Source: Rhodopseudomonas palustris
Lineage (GTDB): Bacteria; Pseudomonadota; Alphaproteobacteria; Rhizobiales; Xanthobacteraceae
Length of the DNA stretch: 64,000 nucleotides
NCBI RefSeq assembly: GCF_034479375.1
Contig: NZ_CP140155.1
Coordinates: 1,054,001 to 1,118,000 of the forward strand
Direction: 5' to 3'
In this document: positions 25,477 to 35,437 of the stretch, in pieces
How the letters are laid out: each line of letters starts with the position of its first letter
Numbering within the stretch: the stretch's first letter is position 1
The notes under the pieces: model-generated
Told to the model about the DNA's origin: nothing
Database searches by the model: none
Seen by the model: only the letters and a program-made list of their open reading frames with translations
Position numbers and translations under genes: made by a program

Positions 25477-26733
25477 CTATGCGGGCTTGAGCAGGACGTG
25501 CTTCTTCTTACCCATCGACAGTTTGATCACGCCCTCGGCAGTGAGATCGGCCGCAGTCAGCGCCATCTTCTCGTCGGTCACGAGGACGTCGTTGACCCGC
25601 AGCCCGCCGGCCTTGATCTGCCGCCGCGCTTCGCCGTTGGAGGCGACGAGGCCGGCCTTCTCGGCGAATGCAGCCAGCACGCCGATGCCGGCGTCGAGCT
25701 CGGCGCGGGTGACGTCGATGCTCGGCAGATCCTGCGCGGTGCCGCCCTGTTCGAACGTCGTCCGCGCCGTCGCTTCCGCCTTCTCCGCCGTCTCACGGCC
25801 GTGCATCAGCGCGGTCGCCTCGGTGGCGAGCACCTTCTTCGCGTCGTTGATCTCGGCGCCCTGCAACTTCGCCAGCCGCTCGATCTCGTCCATCGGCAGC
25901 AGCGTGAACAGCTTGAGGAAGCGGCCGACATCGGCGTCCTCGGTGTTGCGCCAGTACTGCCAGTAATCGTAGGGCGACAGCATGTCGCCGTTGAGCCAGA
26001 CGGCGCCGGCGGCGGTCTTGCCCATCTTGGCGCCGGACGATGTCGTCAGCAGCGGGCAGGTCAGCGCGTGGAGCTGATGCGTGCCCATGCGGCGGCCGAG
26101 GTCGACGCCGGTGACGATGTTGCCCCACTGGTCGGAGCCGCCCATCTGCAGATTGCAGCCGTAGCGCCGCGCCAGTTCGACGTAGTCGTAGGACTGCAGG
26201 ATCATGTAGTTGAATTCGATGAACGACAGCTCCTGCTCGCGCTCGAGCCGCATCCGCACCGAATCCATCGTCAGCATGCGGTTGATCGAGAAGTGGCGGC
26301 CGATGTCGCGCAGCATCTCGATGTAGTTGAGCTTGGTCAGCCACTCGGCATTGTCGGCCATCAGCGCGTCGCTGGCGCCGTCGCCGAACTTGATGAACTT
26401 CGAGAACGTGCCCTTGATCGACTCCTTGTTGGCGTCGATCTGCTCGTAGGTCAGGATCTTGCGGGTTTCGTCGCGCCCCGACGGATCGCCGACGCGCGTG
26501 GTGCCGCCGCCCATCAGCGCGATCGGCTTGTTGCCGGTGACCTGCAGCCAATGCAGCATCATGATCGACAAGAGATGACCGACATGCAGCGACGGCGCTG
26601 TGCAGTCGTAGCCGACATAAGCGACGACCGCGCCGCGCGCCGCAAGCGCGTCCAGCGAATCCGGGTCGGACATCTGATGAACGAAGCCCCTGCTCTGGAG
26701 CACATTCATAAAATCGGACTTAAATGCGGTCAT
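25477..26733 (-). CDS. tyrS: Tyrosine–tRNA ligase
   Basis: A 418-residue class Ic synthetase that charges tRNA-Tyr. The HIGH motif appears as HVGH (50–53), [12 protein letters not shown] binds the adenylate, GGSDQWGNI is the tyrosine-pocket signature, and the KMSKS equivalent is KMGKT. An S4 RNA-binding domain closes the protein ([16 protein letters not shown]). This is the bacterial TyrRS type with the C-terminal S4 domain and normal length. Head-to-head with anmK, a widespread arrangement. A TATAAT -10 element lies about 95 bp upstream. Confidence 0.97.
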   Translation of the reverse strand: MTAFKSDFMNVLQSRGFVHQMSDPDSLDALAARGAVVAYVGYDCTAPSLHVGHLLSIMMLHWLQVTGNKPIALMGGGTTRVGDPSGRDETRKILTYEQIDANKESIKGTFSKFIKFGDGASDALMADNAEWLTKLNYIEMLRDIGRHFSINRMLTMDSVRMRLEREQELSFIEFNYMILQSYDYVELARRYGCNLQMGGSDQWGNIVTGVDLGRRMGTHQLHALTCPLLTTSSGAKMGKTAAGAVWLNGDMLSPYDYWQYWRNTEDADVGRFLKLFTLLPMDEIERLAKLQGAEINDAKKVLATEATALMHGRETAEKAEATARTTFEQGGTAQDLPSIDVTRAELDAGIGVLAAFAEKAGLVASNGEARRQIKAGGLRVNDVLVTDEKMALTAADLTAEGVIKLSMGKKKHVLLKPA

Positions 26734-26826
26734 CTTTATCGATCTCTGATCACTGTTATTTCACGCATCGCGCAGATCGGCTGCGCGGAATGCACGTGAG
26801 GGCTTTCGATCGCGTTACCGTGTGGC

Positions 26827-26832
26827 ATTATA
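26827..26832 (-). promoter_or_regulatory. Candidate -10 element for tyrS
   Basis: On the minus strand a perfect TATAAT lies about 95 bp before the tyrS start. The nearest -35-like hexamer is TTGTGT at 15 bp, which is weak, so the call rests on the -10. The roughly 85-base leader it implies shows no T-box features. Confidence 0.4.
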
Positions 26833-26890
26833 AGAACTGCGTGTTTGACACAAGTTGGACGTTCCGCAGCGGCCCGAAAGGCGCGATGCC

Positions 26891-27994
26891 ATGATGATGA
26901 CGGCGATCGGATTGATGAGCGGGACCTCGCTCGACGGCGTCGACGTCGCCTTGATCAAGACCGACGGCCGGCAAGTGTCGGCGCTGGGACCCTCCGGCTA
27001 TCGGGCCTACACCGAGACCGAGCGCGGGCTGCTGCGTCAGGCTCTGGCCGAGGCCCCGCATCTCGACCGGCGCGACGCGCGGCCGGGCATCCTCGCCGAG
27101 GCCGAGCGCGTGGTGACGATCGCGCACGCCGAGGCGGTCGCGGCCTTTATGGCGCACCACCGGATCGCCGCCGGCGCCGTCGACATCGTCGGATTCCATG
27201 GCCAGACGGTGCTGCATCGACCCGCGGCGAAGTTGACGGTGCAGATCGGCGACGCGCTGGCGCTGGCGAAGGCGATCCGGATTCCGGTGATGCATGATTT
27301 CCGCGCAGCCGACGTCGCCGCAGGCGGCCAGGGCGCGCCGTTCGTGCCGGTGTATCATCGCGCGCTGGCGCGATCGCTCGGCCGCGAGGGGCCGATCATG
27401 GTGGTCAATATCGGCGGCGTTTCCAACATCACCTATATCGACGGCGACCAGACGCTGATCGCCTGCGATACCGGTCCGGGCAATGCGCTGCTCGATGATT
27501 TCGTATTCCGCACGATCGGAAAGCCGTTCGACTGCGAGGGGCGGCTCGCGGCGCAGGGCGCTGCGGACAGCGGCTGGCTTGCCGAAGCCCTGCAGCATCC
27601 GTTCCTCGTCCAGCCGCCGCCGAAATCGCTGGACCGCAACGACTTCGCGTCGCTGCCGCTGCGGGACTGGTCGGCCGCCGATGGCGCGGCGACGCTGACG
27701 GCGTTCACAGCCGGGGCGATCGCGCGGATCGTGCCGCTGCTGCCGAAGCCGCCGCAAAGCTTCGTGGTCACCGGCGGCGGCGCGCGCAATCTGACGATGA
27801 TGCGGATGCTGCGGGAGCGGTTGGCGCCGGCGCAGGTCGAGAGCGCCGATGCGCTGGGCTGGTCGGCCGATGCGATGGAGGCGCAGGCGTTCGGCTTCCT
27901 CGCCGCGCGCGGGCTGAAGGGCCTGCCGCTCAGCTATCCGGCGACCACCGGGGTGGCGTTCCCGATGACAGGCGGGCTGCTGGCGCGGCCGTGA
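26891..27994 (+). CDS. anmK: Anhydro-N-acetylmuramic acid kinase
   Basis: A 367-residue ASKHA-fold kinase of normal length. It converts 1,6-anhydro-MurNAc, released during cell-wall turnover, to MurNAc-6-phosphate using ATP. Signatures are GLMSGTSLDGVDVAL at the N-terminus, VGFHGQTVLH, NIGGVSNITY, the catalytic/ATP stretch CDTGPGNALLD, and VTGGGARN near the C-terminus. Three ATGs occur in a row at 26891–26899; GAAAGG upstream supports the first. Divergent from tyrS; followed by a palindromic repeat. Confidence 0.95.
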   Translation: MMMTAIGLMSGTSLDGVDVALIKTDGRQVSALGPSGYRAYTETERGLLRQALAEAPHLDRRDARPGILAEAERVVTIAHAEAVAAFMAHHRIAAGAVDIVGFHGQTVLHRPAAKLTVQIGDALALAKAIRIPVMHDFRAADVAAGGQGAPFVPVYHRALARSLGREGPIMVVNIGGVSNITYIDGDQTLIACDTGPGNALLDDFVFRTIGKPFDCEGRLAAQGAADSGWLAEALQHPFLVQPPPKSLDRNDFASLPLRDWSAADGAATLTAFTAGAIARIVPLLPKPPQSFVVTGGGARNLTMMRMLRERLAPAQVESADALGWSADAMEAQAFGFLAARGLKGLPLSYPATTGVAFPMTGGLLARP

Positions 27995-28001
27995 GGCCAA
28001 T

Positions 28002-28085
28002 CCGTCATTGCGAGGAGCGGAGCGACGAAGCAATCCAGTCCGGTGCACCGAGCTTTCGATTGCTTCGCTGCGCTCGCAATGACGG
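28002..28085. repeat. Dispersed palindromic repeat, family A
   Basis: CCGTCATTGCGAGGAGCGG… at the left and the complement CTCGCAATGACGG at the right, with GAAGCAATCCA and ATTGCTTCG inside. Long imperfect hairpin between convergent anmK and the hydrolase. The same family recurs at 35812–35935 and 53785–53869. Confidence 0.9.
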
Positions 28086-28093
28086 AGCAGATG

Positions 28094-28741
28094 TTACCGG
28101 ACGTTGGCGAGCCGCATGTCGAGATAGGACGTCACCGTCTCCATCAGCGGCTCCATCTTGTCTTCGAAGAAGTGGTTGGCGCCGGGGATGGTCTGCTGGT
28201 CGATGACGATGCCCTTTTGGGTTTTCAGCTTTTCGACCAACGTGTTGACGTCCTTGGCGGGGGCCACGATGTCCTTCTCGCCGTGCACGATCAGGCCGGA
28301 CGACGGGCAGGGCGCCAGGAACGAGAAATCGTAGCGGTTCGGCTCGGGCGCGATCGAGATGAAGCCCTCGACCTCGGGCCGGCGCATCAGCAGCTGCATG
28401 CCGATCCAGGCGCCGAACGAGAAGCCGGCGACCCAGCAGGCGCGGGCTTCGGGGTTGATGGTCTGCGCCCAGTCGAGCGCCGAAGCGGCATCGGACAATT
28501 CGCCGGTGCCGTGGTCGAACGAGCCCTGGCTGCGGCCGACGCCGCGGAAATTGAACCGCAGCACCGAAAATCCGCGCGCCACGAAGGCGTAATAGACCTG
28601 ATAGACGATCGGGTGGTTCATGCTGCCGCGGAACTGCGGATGCGGGTGCAACACCATCGCGATCGGCGCGTTCTTCTGCTTGGCCGGGTGGTAGCGGCCT
28701 TCGAGGCGGCCTGCGGGACCGGTGAAAATGACTTCAGGCAT
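28094..28741 (-). CDS. Alpha/beta hydrolase
   Basis: A 215-residue serine-hydrolase-fold protein. HPHPQFRGSMNH near the N-terminus, RFNFRGVGRSQG, and the nucleophile elbow GFSFGAW (Gly-x-Ser-x-Gly) match the small alpha/beta hydrolases related to dienelactone hydrolase and YtmA-like proteins. The acid is probably in HGEKDIV and the His in GANHFF. Substrate unknown. The start at 28741 follows AAGGAT six bases upstream. It faces away from the suf operon, across 242 bp that probably hold both promoters. Confidence 0.88.
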   Translation of the reverse strand: MPEVIFTGPAGRLEGRYHPAKQKNAPIAMVLHPHPQFRGSMNHPIVYQVYYAFVARGFSVLRFNFRGVGRSQGSFDHGTGELSDAASALDWAQTINPEARACWVAGFSFGAWIGMQLLMRRPEVEGFISIAPEPNRYDFSFLAPCPSSGLIVHGEKDIVAPAKDVNTLVEKLKTQKGIVIDQQTIPGANHFFEDKMEPLMETVTSYLDMRLANVR

Positions 28742-28983
28742 CAGCGATCCTTGGTAGATTGGGATGGGCCTGGCGCGTCGGGCGCGCGCGGGCCCTGCCA
28801 AAACGACCGTTGGCCGCCGTCCGGCAGATCAGGCAACGGCGGGATGAACGGGGAGCTGCGTTCTAGCATGGAGCGCAGGGCCAATTGCAAGCATATTGAA
28901 CATCGCCACGCGCCGGATCCGATCCCACGCTCGCAGGTTCCCGAAAATGGAACCGTCTCAGGCTGTTACAGAAGGACAGGGAA

Positions 28984-30153
28984 TTGCTGAAGGCCGACCG
29001 CGCTTATCTCGACTGGAATGCGACGACGCCTTTGCGGCCGGAGGCCAGGGCGGCGATCGCAGCGGCGCTGGAGACGGCCGGCAATCCGTCCTCAATTCAC
29101 GCCGAGGGGCGCGCCGCGCGGGGGCTGCTCGAGCAGGCGCGTGCGGCGGTCGCGGCGGCGGTCGGCGCCGAGGTGCGCAATGTAGTATTTACGTCAGGAG
29201 GTACCGAAGCCAACATGCTGGCGCTCACGCCCGGTCTTCGCGTCGGCTCCCAGGCGATTGAACACCTTGTCGTTTCGGCGATCGAGCATGCCTCGGTGCT
29301 GGCCGGCGGGCGGTTTCCGCACGCGCGCGTCGAGACCGTTCAGGTAACAGGTGAAGGCGTTGTCGATCTGGATCACCTCCGGAGCCTGATGGCGGGCGCG
29401 CGCCCTGCGCTGGTCTCGGTGATGCTCGCCAACAACGAGACCGGCGCGCTGCAACCCATTCATGATATTGCCGAAATCGTCCATGCCGCGGATGGCCTGC
29501 TGCATGTCGATGCGATTCAGGCGCTGGGCAAGATCCCGTTGGACATCAACGATTTAGGCGCGGATCTGATATCCGTGTCGGGACACAAGCTGGGCGGGCC
29601 GACAGGGGTCGGAGCGCTCGTCCTCGCAAGCCATCTGCAGGGGCTGGAGCCGCTGCTGCGCGGTGGCGGGCAGGAGCTGGGGCGGCGTGCGGGGACAGAG
29701 AATATCGCCGGTATTGCGGGCTTCGGCGCAGCCGTCGCCGCGGCGATTCCAGCGATGGCGACGGACATGCCGCGGGTCGAAAAACTGCGGAATCGGCTCG
29801 AGGCAAACCTGAGGCAAACCCAAGGCAGCGTGATCATCGCCGAATCCGTGCCGCGGCTGCCGAACACGACGCTGGTCGCGGTGCCGGGACTCCGCGCCGA
29901 GACCGCGGTGATCGGCTTCGACCTCGCCGGGATCGCGGTGTCGTCCGGGTCGGCGTGTTCGTCGGGAAAGGTCCGGCCGTCACACGTCTTGGAGGCAATG
30001 GGCTTTGGTCCGGAACTTGCTCAGTCGGCGATACGGCTCAGTCTTGGCTGGTCGAGTAGCGAATCCGACATTGATCGATGCCTGAAGGCTTGGCGAAAGC
30101 TTGCGGGCAACCTAACTAAAAGGGATCATGAAACAGAGCTTGAACGGTTCTAA
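28984..30153 (+). CDS. Cysteine desulfurase, group I (NifS/IscS-like), first gene of the suf operon
   Basis: A 389-residue PLP enzyme that strips sulfur from cysteine as an enzyme persulfide. The PLP lysine is Lys202 in SGHKLGGPTG; the mobile-loop Cys is Cys325 in SSGSACSSGK, which marks group I (IscS/NifS) desulfurases. The start is TTG at 28984, preceded by AAGGACAGGG. It is followed after 82 bp by sufB on the same strand. The operon also carries a group II desulfurase (sufS), so the two may feed sulfur under different conditions; which one is dominant cannot be judged. Confidence 0.93.
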   Translation: MLKADRAYLDWNATTPLRPEARAAIAAALETAGNPSSIHAEGRAARGLLEQARAAVAAAVGAEVRNVVFTSGGTEANMLALTPGLRVGSQAIEHLVVSAIEHASVLAGGRFPHARVETVQVTGEGVVDLDHLRSLMAGARPALVSVMLANNETGALQPIHDIAEIVHAADGLLHVDAIQALGKIPLDINDLGADLISVSGHKLGGPTGVGALVLASHLQGLEPLLRGGGQELGRRAGTENIAGIAGFGAAVAAAIPAMATDMPRVEKLRNRLEANLRQTQGSVIIAESVPRLPNTTLVAVPGLRAETAVIGFDLAGIAVSSGSACSSGKVRPSHVLEAMGFGPELAQSAIRLSLGWSSSESDIDRCLKAWRKLAGNLTKRDHETELERF

Positions 30154-30235
30154 GAGGGTTTCATCCCGCGCCGGATCGTGTAAGCATGTTCCAGCAGATC
30201 CACCGCGGTCCTTGAAACCGCGAGCGGAGGTTTAA

Positions 30236-31732
30236 ATGGCTGCCGTCCAAGAGACCGTCGATCGGGTTCGCCAGATCGACGTCGATCAATATCGATATGG
30301 ATTCGAGACGCTGATCGAATCCGACAAGGCTCCCAAGGGGCTGTCGGAAGACATCGTCCGCTTCATCTCAGCGAAGAAGAACGAGCCGGACTGGATGCTG
30401 CAGTGGCGGCTCGAGGCCTATCGTCGCTGGCTGACCATGACCGAGCCGACCTGGGCGCGGGTGGACTATCCCAAGATCGATTTCCAGGATCTGTATTACT
30501 ATTCGGCGCCGAAGCCGAAGAAGACGATCGGCTCGCTCGACGAGATCGATCCCGAGATCCTGAAGACCTACGAGAAGCTCGGCATTCCGCTGCGTGAAGT
30601 CGCGCTGCTGGAAGGCGTCGAGCCGCGGCCGGGCGAGCCGAACACGCCGAGCCGCAAGATCGCGGTCGATGCGGTGTTCGATTCGGTCTCGGTGGCGACC
30701 ACGTTCCAGGCCGAGCTGAAGAAGGCCGGCGTGATCTTCATGCCGATCTCCGAAGCGATCAAAGAGCATCCGGACCTGGTGAAGAAATATCTCGGCACCG
30801 TGGTGCCGACCTCGGACAATTACTACGCCACGTTGAACTCTGCGGTGTTCTCCGACGGCTCGTTCGTCTACGTGCCGCCGGGCGTGCGCTGTCCGATGGA
30901 GCTGTCGACCTATTTCCGCATCAACGAGCGCAACACTGGCCAGTTCGAGCGCACGCTGATCATCGCCGATAAGGGCTCCTACGTCTCGTATCTCGAAGGC
31001 TGCACCGCGCCGCAGCGCGACGAGAACCAGCTGCACGCCGCCGTGGTCGAACTGATCACGCACGACGACGCCGAGATCAAGTACTCGACGGTGCAGAACT
31101 GGTATCCGGGCAATTCGGAAGGCAAGGGCGGCATCTACAACTTCGTCACCAAGCGTGGCGACTGCCGCGGCAACAATTCCAAGATCTCCTGGACCCAGGT
31201 CGAGACCGGTTCGGCGATCACCTGGAAATATCCGAGCTGCATTCTGCGCGGCGACAATTCGCGTGGCGAATTCTATTCGATCGCGATCTCGAACGGCTAT
31301 CAGCAGGTCGACTCGGGCACCAAGATGATCCATCTCGGCAACAACACCACGAGCCGGATCATCTCCAAGGGCATCGCGGCCGGCCGCTCGCAGAACACCT
31401 ATCGCGGCCTCGTCACCGCGCACCGCAAGGCCAAGGGCGCGCGCAACTTCACCGCCTGCGACTCGCTGCTGATCGGCGACCAGTGCGGCGCGCACACCGT
31501 GCCGTATATCGAGGCCAAGAACGCCTCGGCGCTGTTCGAGCACGAAGCGACGACGTCGAAGATCTCCGAGGACGTGCTGTTCTACTGCGTGCAGCGTGGG
31601 CTGTCGCAGGAAGAAGCGGTCGGCCTCGTGGTCAACGGCTTCGTCAAGGACGTGCTGCAGCAACTGCCGATGGAGTTCGCGGTGGAGGCCCAGAAGCTGA
31701 TCTCGATCAGCCTCGAAGGCTCGGTCGGATAA
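30236..31732 (+). CDS. sufB: Fe–S cluster scaffold SufB
   Basis: A 498-residue SufB of normal length. Typical stretches are [46 protein letters not shown] and the long beta-helix region [20 protein letters not shown] and [20 protein letters not shown]. With SufC and SufD it forms the SufBC2D scaffold that builds Fe–S clusters in the cytoplasm. GGAGG lies six bases before the ATG. A palindromic repeat lies between it and sufC. Confidence 0.97.
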   Translation: MAAVQETVDRVRQIDVDQYRYGFETLIESDKAPKGLSEDIVRFISAKKNEPDWMLQWRLEAYRRWLTMTEPTWARVDYPKIDFQDLYYYSAPKPKKTIGSLDEIDPEILKTYEKLGIPLREVALLEGVEPRPGEPNTPSRKIAVDAVFDSVSVATTFQAELKKAGVIFMPISEAIKEHPDLVKKYLGTVVPTSDNYYATLNSAVFSDGSFVYVPPGVRCPMELSTYFRINERNTGQFERTLIIADKGSYVSYLEGCTAPQRDENQLHAAVVELITHDDAEIKYSTVQNWYPGNSEGKGGIYNFVTKRGDCRGNNSKISWTQVETGSAITWKYPSCILRGDNSRGEFYSIAISNGYQQVDSGTKMIHLGNNTTSRIISKGIAAGRSQNTYRGLVTAHRKAKGARNFTACDSLLIGDQCGAHTVPYIEAKNASALFEHEATTSKISEDVLFYCVQRGLSQEEAVGLVVNGFVKDVLQQLPMEFAVEAQKLISISLEGSVG

Positions 31733-31740
31733 TCCGGAAG

Positions 31741-31849
31741 CCCTCATCCTGAGGAGGTCGCGAAGCGGCCGTCTCGAAGGATGGCAACGATAAAGTCATA
31801 TCAACTCGTCCTTCGAGACGCGCGCGAGGCGCGCTCCTCAGGACGAGGG
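31741..31849. repeat. Dispersed palindromic repeat, family C, inside the suf operon
   Basis: CCCTCATCCTGAGGAGG at the left and CTCCTCAGGACGAGGG at the right, with internal GTCTCGAAGGATG and CCTTCGAGACG. It fills almost the whole sufB–sufC spacer. The family recurs at 49151–49257. Confidence 0.88.
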
Positions 31850-31868
31850 CCACACAGGAAGGCTGGCA

Positions 31869-32627
31869 ATGTCCGCACTGCTCGAAGTCAAAAATCTCCA
31901 GGTCCGCGTCGCCGAGCGCGAAATTCTGCATGGGCTGACGCTCAGCGTGAATGCCGGCGAGGTGCACGCGATCATGGGGCCGAACGGCTCCGGCAAGTCG
32001 ACGCTCTCCCACGTGATCGCCGGCAAGCCGGGCTACGAAGTCACCGGCGGCGAGATCCTGTTCAAGGGCGAGGACCTGCTGGCGATGGCGCCGGACGAGC
32101 GCGCCGCCAAGGGCGTGTTTCTGGCGTTTCAGTATCCGGTCGAAATTCCCGGCGTGGCGACGATGACGTTCCTGCGCACCGCGCTGAACGCGCAGCGCAA
32201 GTCGCGCGGCGAAGTCGAACTGTCGACGCCGGATTTCCTCAAGCGCGTCCGCGAGGTCGCAAGCTCGCTCGGCATTCCGCAGGAGATGCTGAAGCGCGGC
32301 GTCAATGTCGGCTTCTCCGGCGGCGAGAAGAAGCGCAACGAAGTGCTGCAGATGGCGTTGTTCCAGCCGAGCCTGTGCATCCTCGACGAAATGGACTCGG
32401 GCCTCGACATCGACGCGCTGCGCATCGCCTCCGAAGGCGTCAACGCGCTGCGCACGCCGGACCGCGCGATGGTGGTGATCACCCATTATCAGCGGCTCCT
32501 GGACTACATCGTACCCGACCACGTCCACGTGATGTCGCGCGGCAGGGTGGTGAAGAGCGGCGGCAAGGAACTGGCGCTCGAACTCGAAGCCAATGGCTAC
32601 GCGCAATATCAGGACGCTGCGGCCTAA
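31869..32627 (+). CDS. sufC: Suf ATPase SufC
   Basis: A 252-residue ABC ATPase. Walker A is GPNGSGKST, the Q-loop lies in AFQYPVEIPGV, the signature is FSGGEKKRNEVLQ, and Walker B is LCILDEMDSGLDID, all typical of SufC. ATP hydrolysis drives conformational change of the SufBC2D scaffold. AGGAAGG precedes ATG 31869. sufD starts 20 bp after the stop. Confidence 0.97.
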   Translation: MSALLEVKNLQVRVAEREILHGLTLSVNAGEVHAIMGPNGSGKSTLSHVIAGKPGYEVTGGEILFKGEDLLAMAPDERAAKGVFLAFQYPVEIPGVATMTFLRTALNAQRKSRGEVELSTPDFLKRVREVASSLGIPQEMLKRGVNVGFSGGEKKRNEVLQMALFQPSLCILDEMDSGLDIDALRIASEGVNALRTPDRAMVVITHYQRLLDYIVPDHVHVMSRGRVVKSGGKELALELEANGYAQYQDAAA

Positions 32628-32647
32628 GGCGGATCGGACGGATCAAG

Positions 32648-33961
32648 ATGAATATCGCAGTGGCGAAGACCGACAAGATGGACATGGCGGGCGCGAATTT
32701 AGCGAGCGTCGCCGCGCGCCAGCCGGAGGCCGGCAAGGTCGCGGACGCCCGCCGCGAGGCCCTTGACGCGTTCCAGCGCACCGGCCTGCCGCATCGCCGG
32801 ATCGAGGACTGGAAGTACACCGATCTGCGCGCGCTGATGCGCGAGGTGCTGCCGGTGGCGCCTGCGCCCGACGCCGCGGCGCTGGCGCGGGCCGAGGCGG
32901 CGGTGAAGCTGCACGCGATCGAGGGCGTCCGCCGGCTGGTGCTGGTCGACGGCGCGCTGGCGACCAGCCTGTCGGATCTTGCGGCGCTGGAGCCGGGGCT
33001 GTCGATCCGCAGCCTGCGCGATGCGCTCGACGCCGGCGACGACCGGCTGCTGTCGCTCGACAATTCCAACCCGATGACGGCGCTGAACACCGCGCTGATG
33101 ACCGACGGTGTGGTGATCGATGTCGCCGACGGCGCCAAGCCTGCGCGGCCGCTGCACATCCTGCACATCGCCTCGGGCGGAGCAGCATCGGCGATGTTCA
33201 CGCGCACGCTGGTCTCGCTCGGCAAGGATGCCGCCGCGACCGTGGTCGAGAGCTACGTCGCCGGAGAAGGCGCGGGCGTCTATCAGGTGCACGACGCGGC
33301 GGTGATCGCGATCGGCGACGGCGCGCGGCTGGATCACGTCCGGCTGATCGAAGATTCGCGCGAGGCGTTCAACATCGCCGCGGCCGAAGTGCGCGTCGGC
33401 GCGCATGCACACTACAACGTCGTCGGAATCGCGACCGGCGCGCTGGTCAGCCGCTATTCGTCGACCGTGACGATCGCCGGCGAGCACGCGCATGTCGAAA
33501 CCAACGGCGTCAATCTCTTGAACGGCAAGCAGCACGCCGACACCACGCTGGTGATGAATCACGACGTGCCGCATTGCGTCAGCCGCGAAGGCTTTCGCGC
33601 GGTGGCCGACGATCGCGGGCACTCGGTGTTCCAGGGCCGCATCAACGTGCGCCAGCCGGCGCAAAAGACCGACGCCAAGATGATGACGCGGGCGCTGCTG
33701 CTGTCCGACGAGGCCGAGGCCGACAACAAGCCGGAGCTCGAGATCTTCGCCGACGACGTCACCTGCGGCCACGGCGCCGCGATCGGCGCGCTCGACGATC
33801 AGTTGCTGTTCTATCTGCGCGCGCGCGGTCTCGCCGAGAAGGAGGCCGAGGCGCTGCTGATCCAGGCCTTCGTCGGCGAGGCGATCGAGGCGATCGCCGA
33901 CGACAATCTGCGCGAACTCGCGATCGGCGCCGCCGAGCGCTGGCTGGCGGCGCGGGGGTAG
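32648..33961 (+). CDS. sufD: Fe–S cluster assembly protein SufD
   Basis: A 437-residue SufD. HRRIEDWKYTDLR near residue 50 is a SufD hallmark, and the C-terminal half forms the SufB/SufD beta-helix and helical domain (DVTCGHGAAIG, FYLRARGL, LIQAFVGE). SufD contributes a His/Cys pair to cluster assembly at the SufB–SufD interface; His in TCGHGA fits this. The ATG at 32648 begins after a modest GGATCAAG; translation is likely coupled to sufC. A repeat-filled gap of 231 bp follows. Confidence 0.95.
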   Translation: MNIAVAKTDKMDMAGANLASVAARQPEAGKVADARREALDAFQRTGLPHRRIEDWKYTDLRALMREVLPVAPAPDAAALARAEAAVKLHAIEGVRRLVLVDGALATSLSDLAALEPGLSIRSLRDALDAGDDRLLSLDNSNPMTALNTALMTDGVVIDVADGAKPARPLHILHIASGGAASAMFTRTLVSLGKDAAATVVESYVAGEGAGVYQVHDAAVIAIGDGARLDHVRLIEDSREAFNIAAAEVRVGAHAHYNVVGIATGALVSRYSSTVTIAGEHAHVETNGVNLLNGKQHADTTLVMNHDVPHCVSREGFRAVADDRGHSVFQGRINVRQPAQKTDAKMMTRALLLSDEAEADNKPELEIFADDVTCGHGAAIGALDDQLLFYLRARGLAEKEAEALLIQAFVGEAIEAIADDNLRELAIGAAERWLAARG

Positions 33962-34013
33962 GGCGGACAATCATGCAGTCGGCGTCCCGGAGCCAGAAGC
34001 GAGCACGCACTTC

Positions 34014-34146
34014 ACCTCTCCCCGCGCGCGGGGAGAGGTCGGATCTTCGCGTAGCGATGATCCGGGTGAGGGGGCGTCTCGCCGAGTCTCGGCCTCGCGG
34101 AGACGCCCCCTCACCCCAGCCCTCTCCCCGCGCGCGGGGAGAGGGA
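34014..34146. repeat. Dispersed palindromic repeat, family B, inside the suf operon
   Basis: ACCTCTCCCCGCGCGCGGGG…AGGTCG, then GGGTGAGGGGGCG, and later CCCCCTCACCCCAGCC with CTCTCCCCGCGCGCGGGG. Long double palindrome occupying the sufD–sufS spacer. The family recurs at 53876–54012. Confidence 0.9.
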
Positions 34147-34192
34147 GTGGATGCGGCACTGCTGCGATCGCTCTCGAGTTGGAAGGCCTGAC

Positions 34193-35437
34193 ATGGCACA
34201 TCCCGCGGTTTCAAACGGATCCTACGACGTCGCCAAAGTCCGCGAGGATTTTCCGGCGCTGGCGCTGAAGGTCTACGGCAAGGATCTGGTGTATCTCGAC
34301 AACGCCGCCTCGGCGCAGAAGCCGCGAATGGTGCTGGAGCGGATGACCAAGGCGTATGAGAGCGAATACGCCAACGTGCATCGCGGCCTGCATTATCTCG
34401 CCAACGCGGCGACCGAAGCCTATGAGGGCGGCCGCAGCCGGGTGCAGCAGTTCCTCAATGCCAAGCGGCCGGAAGAGATCATCTTCACCCGCAACGCCAC
34501 CGAGGCGATCAACATGGTGGCGTCGTCGTTCGGCGCGCCGAATATCGGCGAGGGCGACGAGATCGTGCTCTCGATCATGGAGCACCATTCCAACATCGTG
34601 CCGTGGCACTTTTTGCGCGAACGTCAGGGTGCTGTTCTCAAATGGGCGCCGGTCGACGACGACGGCAATTTCCTGATCGACGAATTCGAGAAGCTGCTGG
34701 GGCCCAAGACCAAGCTGGTCGCGATCACGCAGATGTCGAACGCGCTCGGCACCATCGTTCCGGTCAAAGAGGTAGTGAAGCTGGCGCACGACCGCGGCAT
34801 TCCGGTGCTGGTCGACGGCAGCCAGGGCGCTGTGCATCTGTCGATCGACGTCCAGGACATCGACTGCGATTTCTACATCATGACCGGCCACAAGCTGTAC
34901 GGCCCGACCGGGATCGGCGTGCTGTACGGCAAGTACGATGTGCTCGCCAAGATGCGGCCCTACAACGGCGGTGGCGAGATGATTCGCGAAGTGGCGCAGG
35001 ACTGGGTGACGTATGGCGACCCGCCGCACCGGTTCGAGGCCGGCACGCCGGCGATCGTCGAGGCGGTCGGGCTCGGGGCGGCGATCGACTACGTCAATTC
35101 GATCGGCAAGGAGCGCATCGCCGCGCACGAACACGATCTTTTGACGTATGCGGAACAGCGGCTGCGCGAGATCAACTCGCTGCGCATCATCGGCGCCGCC
35201 AAGGGCAAGGGGCCGGTGATTTCGTTCGAGATGAAGGGCGCTCACCCGCACGACATCGCCACCGTGATCGACCGCCAGGGCATCGCGGTGCGGGCGGGAA
35301 CCCATTGCGTGATGCCGTTGCTGGAACGGTTCCAGGTCACGGCGACGTGCCGAGCGTCGTTCGGCATGTATAATACCCGTGAGGAAGTCGACCAACTCGC
35401 TAATGCGCTGATCAAGGCGCGGGACCTGTTCGCATGA
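34193..35437 (+). CDS. sufS: Cysteine desulfurase SufS (group II)
   Basis: A 414-residue group II desulfurase. The PLP lysine is Lys234 in MTGHKLYGPTG and the active Cys is Cys372 in RAGTHCVMPLL, the SufS pattern. SufS passes sulfur to SufE or SufU partners; neither is in this window, so the acceptor is unlinked or replaced. Start at 34193 follows GGAAGG. It overlaps the next gene by four bases (ATGA), a sign of translational coupling. Confidence 0.97.
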   Translation: MAHPAVSNGSYDVAKVREDFPALALKVYGKDLVYLDNAASAQKPRMVLERMTKAYESEYANVHRGLHYLANAATEAYEGGRSRVQQFLNAKRPEEIIFTRNATEAINMVASSFGAPNIGEGDEIVLSIMEHHSNIVPWHFLRERQGAVLKWAPVDDDGNFLIDEFEKLLGPKTKLVAITQMSNALGTIVPVKEVVKLAHDRGIPVLVDGSQGAVHLSIDVQDIDCDFYIMTGHKLYGPTGIGVLYGKYDVLAKMRPYNGGGEMIREVAQDWVTYGDPPHRFEAGTPAIVEAVGLGAAIDYVNSIGKERIAAHEHDLLTYAEQRLREINSLRIIGAAKGKGPVISFEMKGAHPHDIATVIDRQGIAVRAGTHCVMPLLERFQVTATCRASFGMYNTREEVDQLANALIKARDLFA

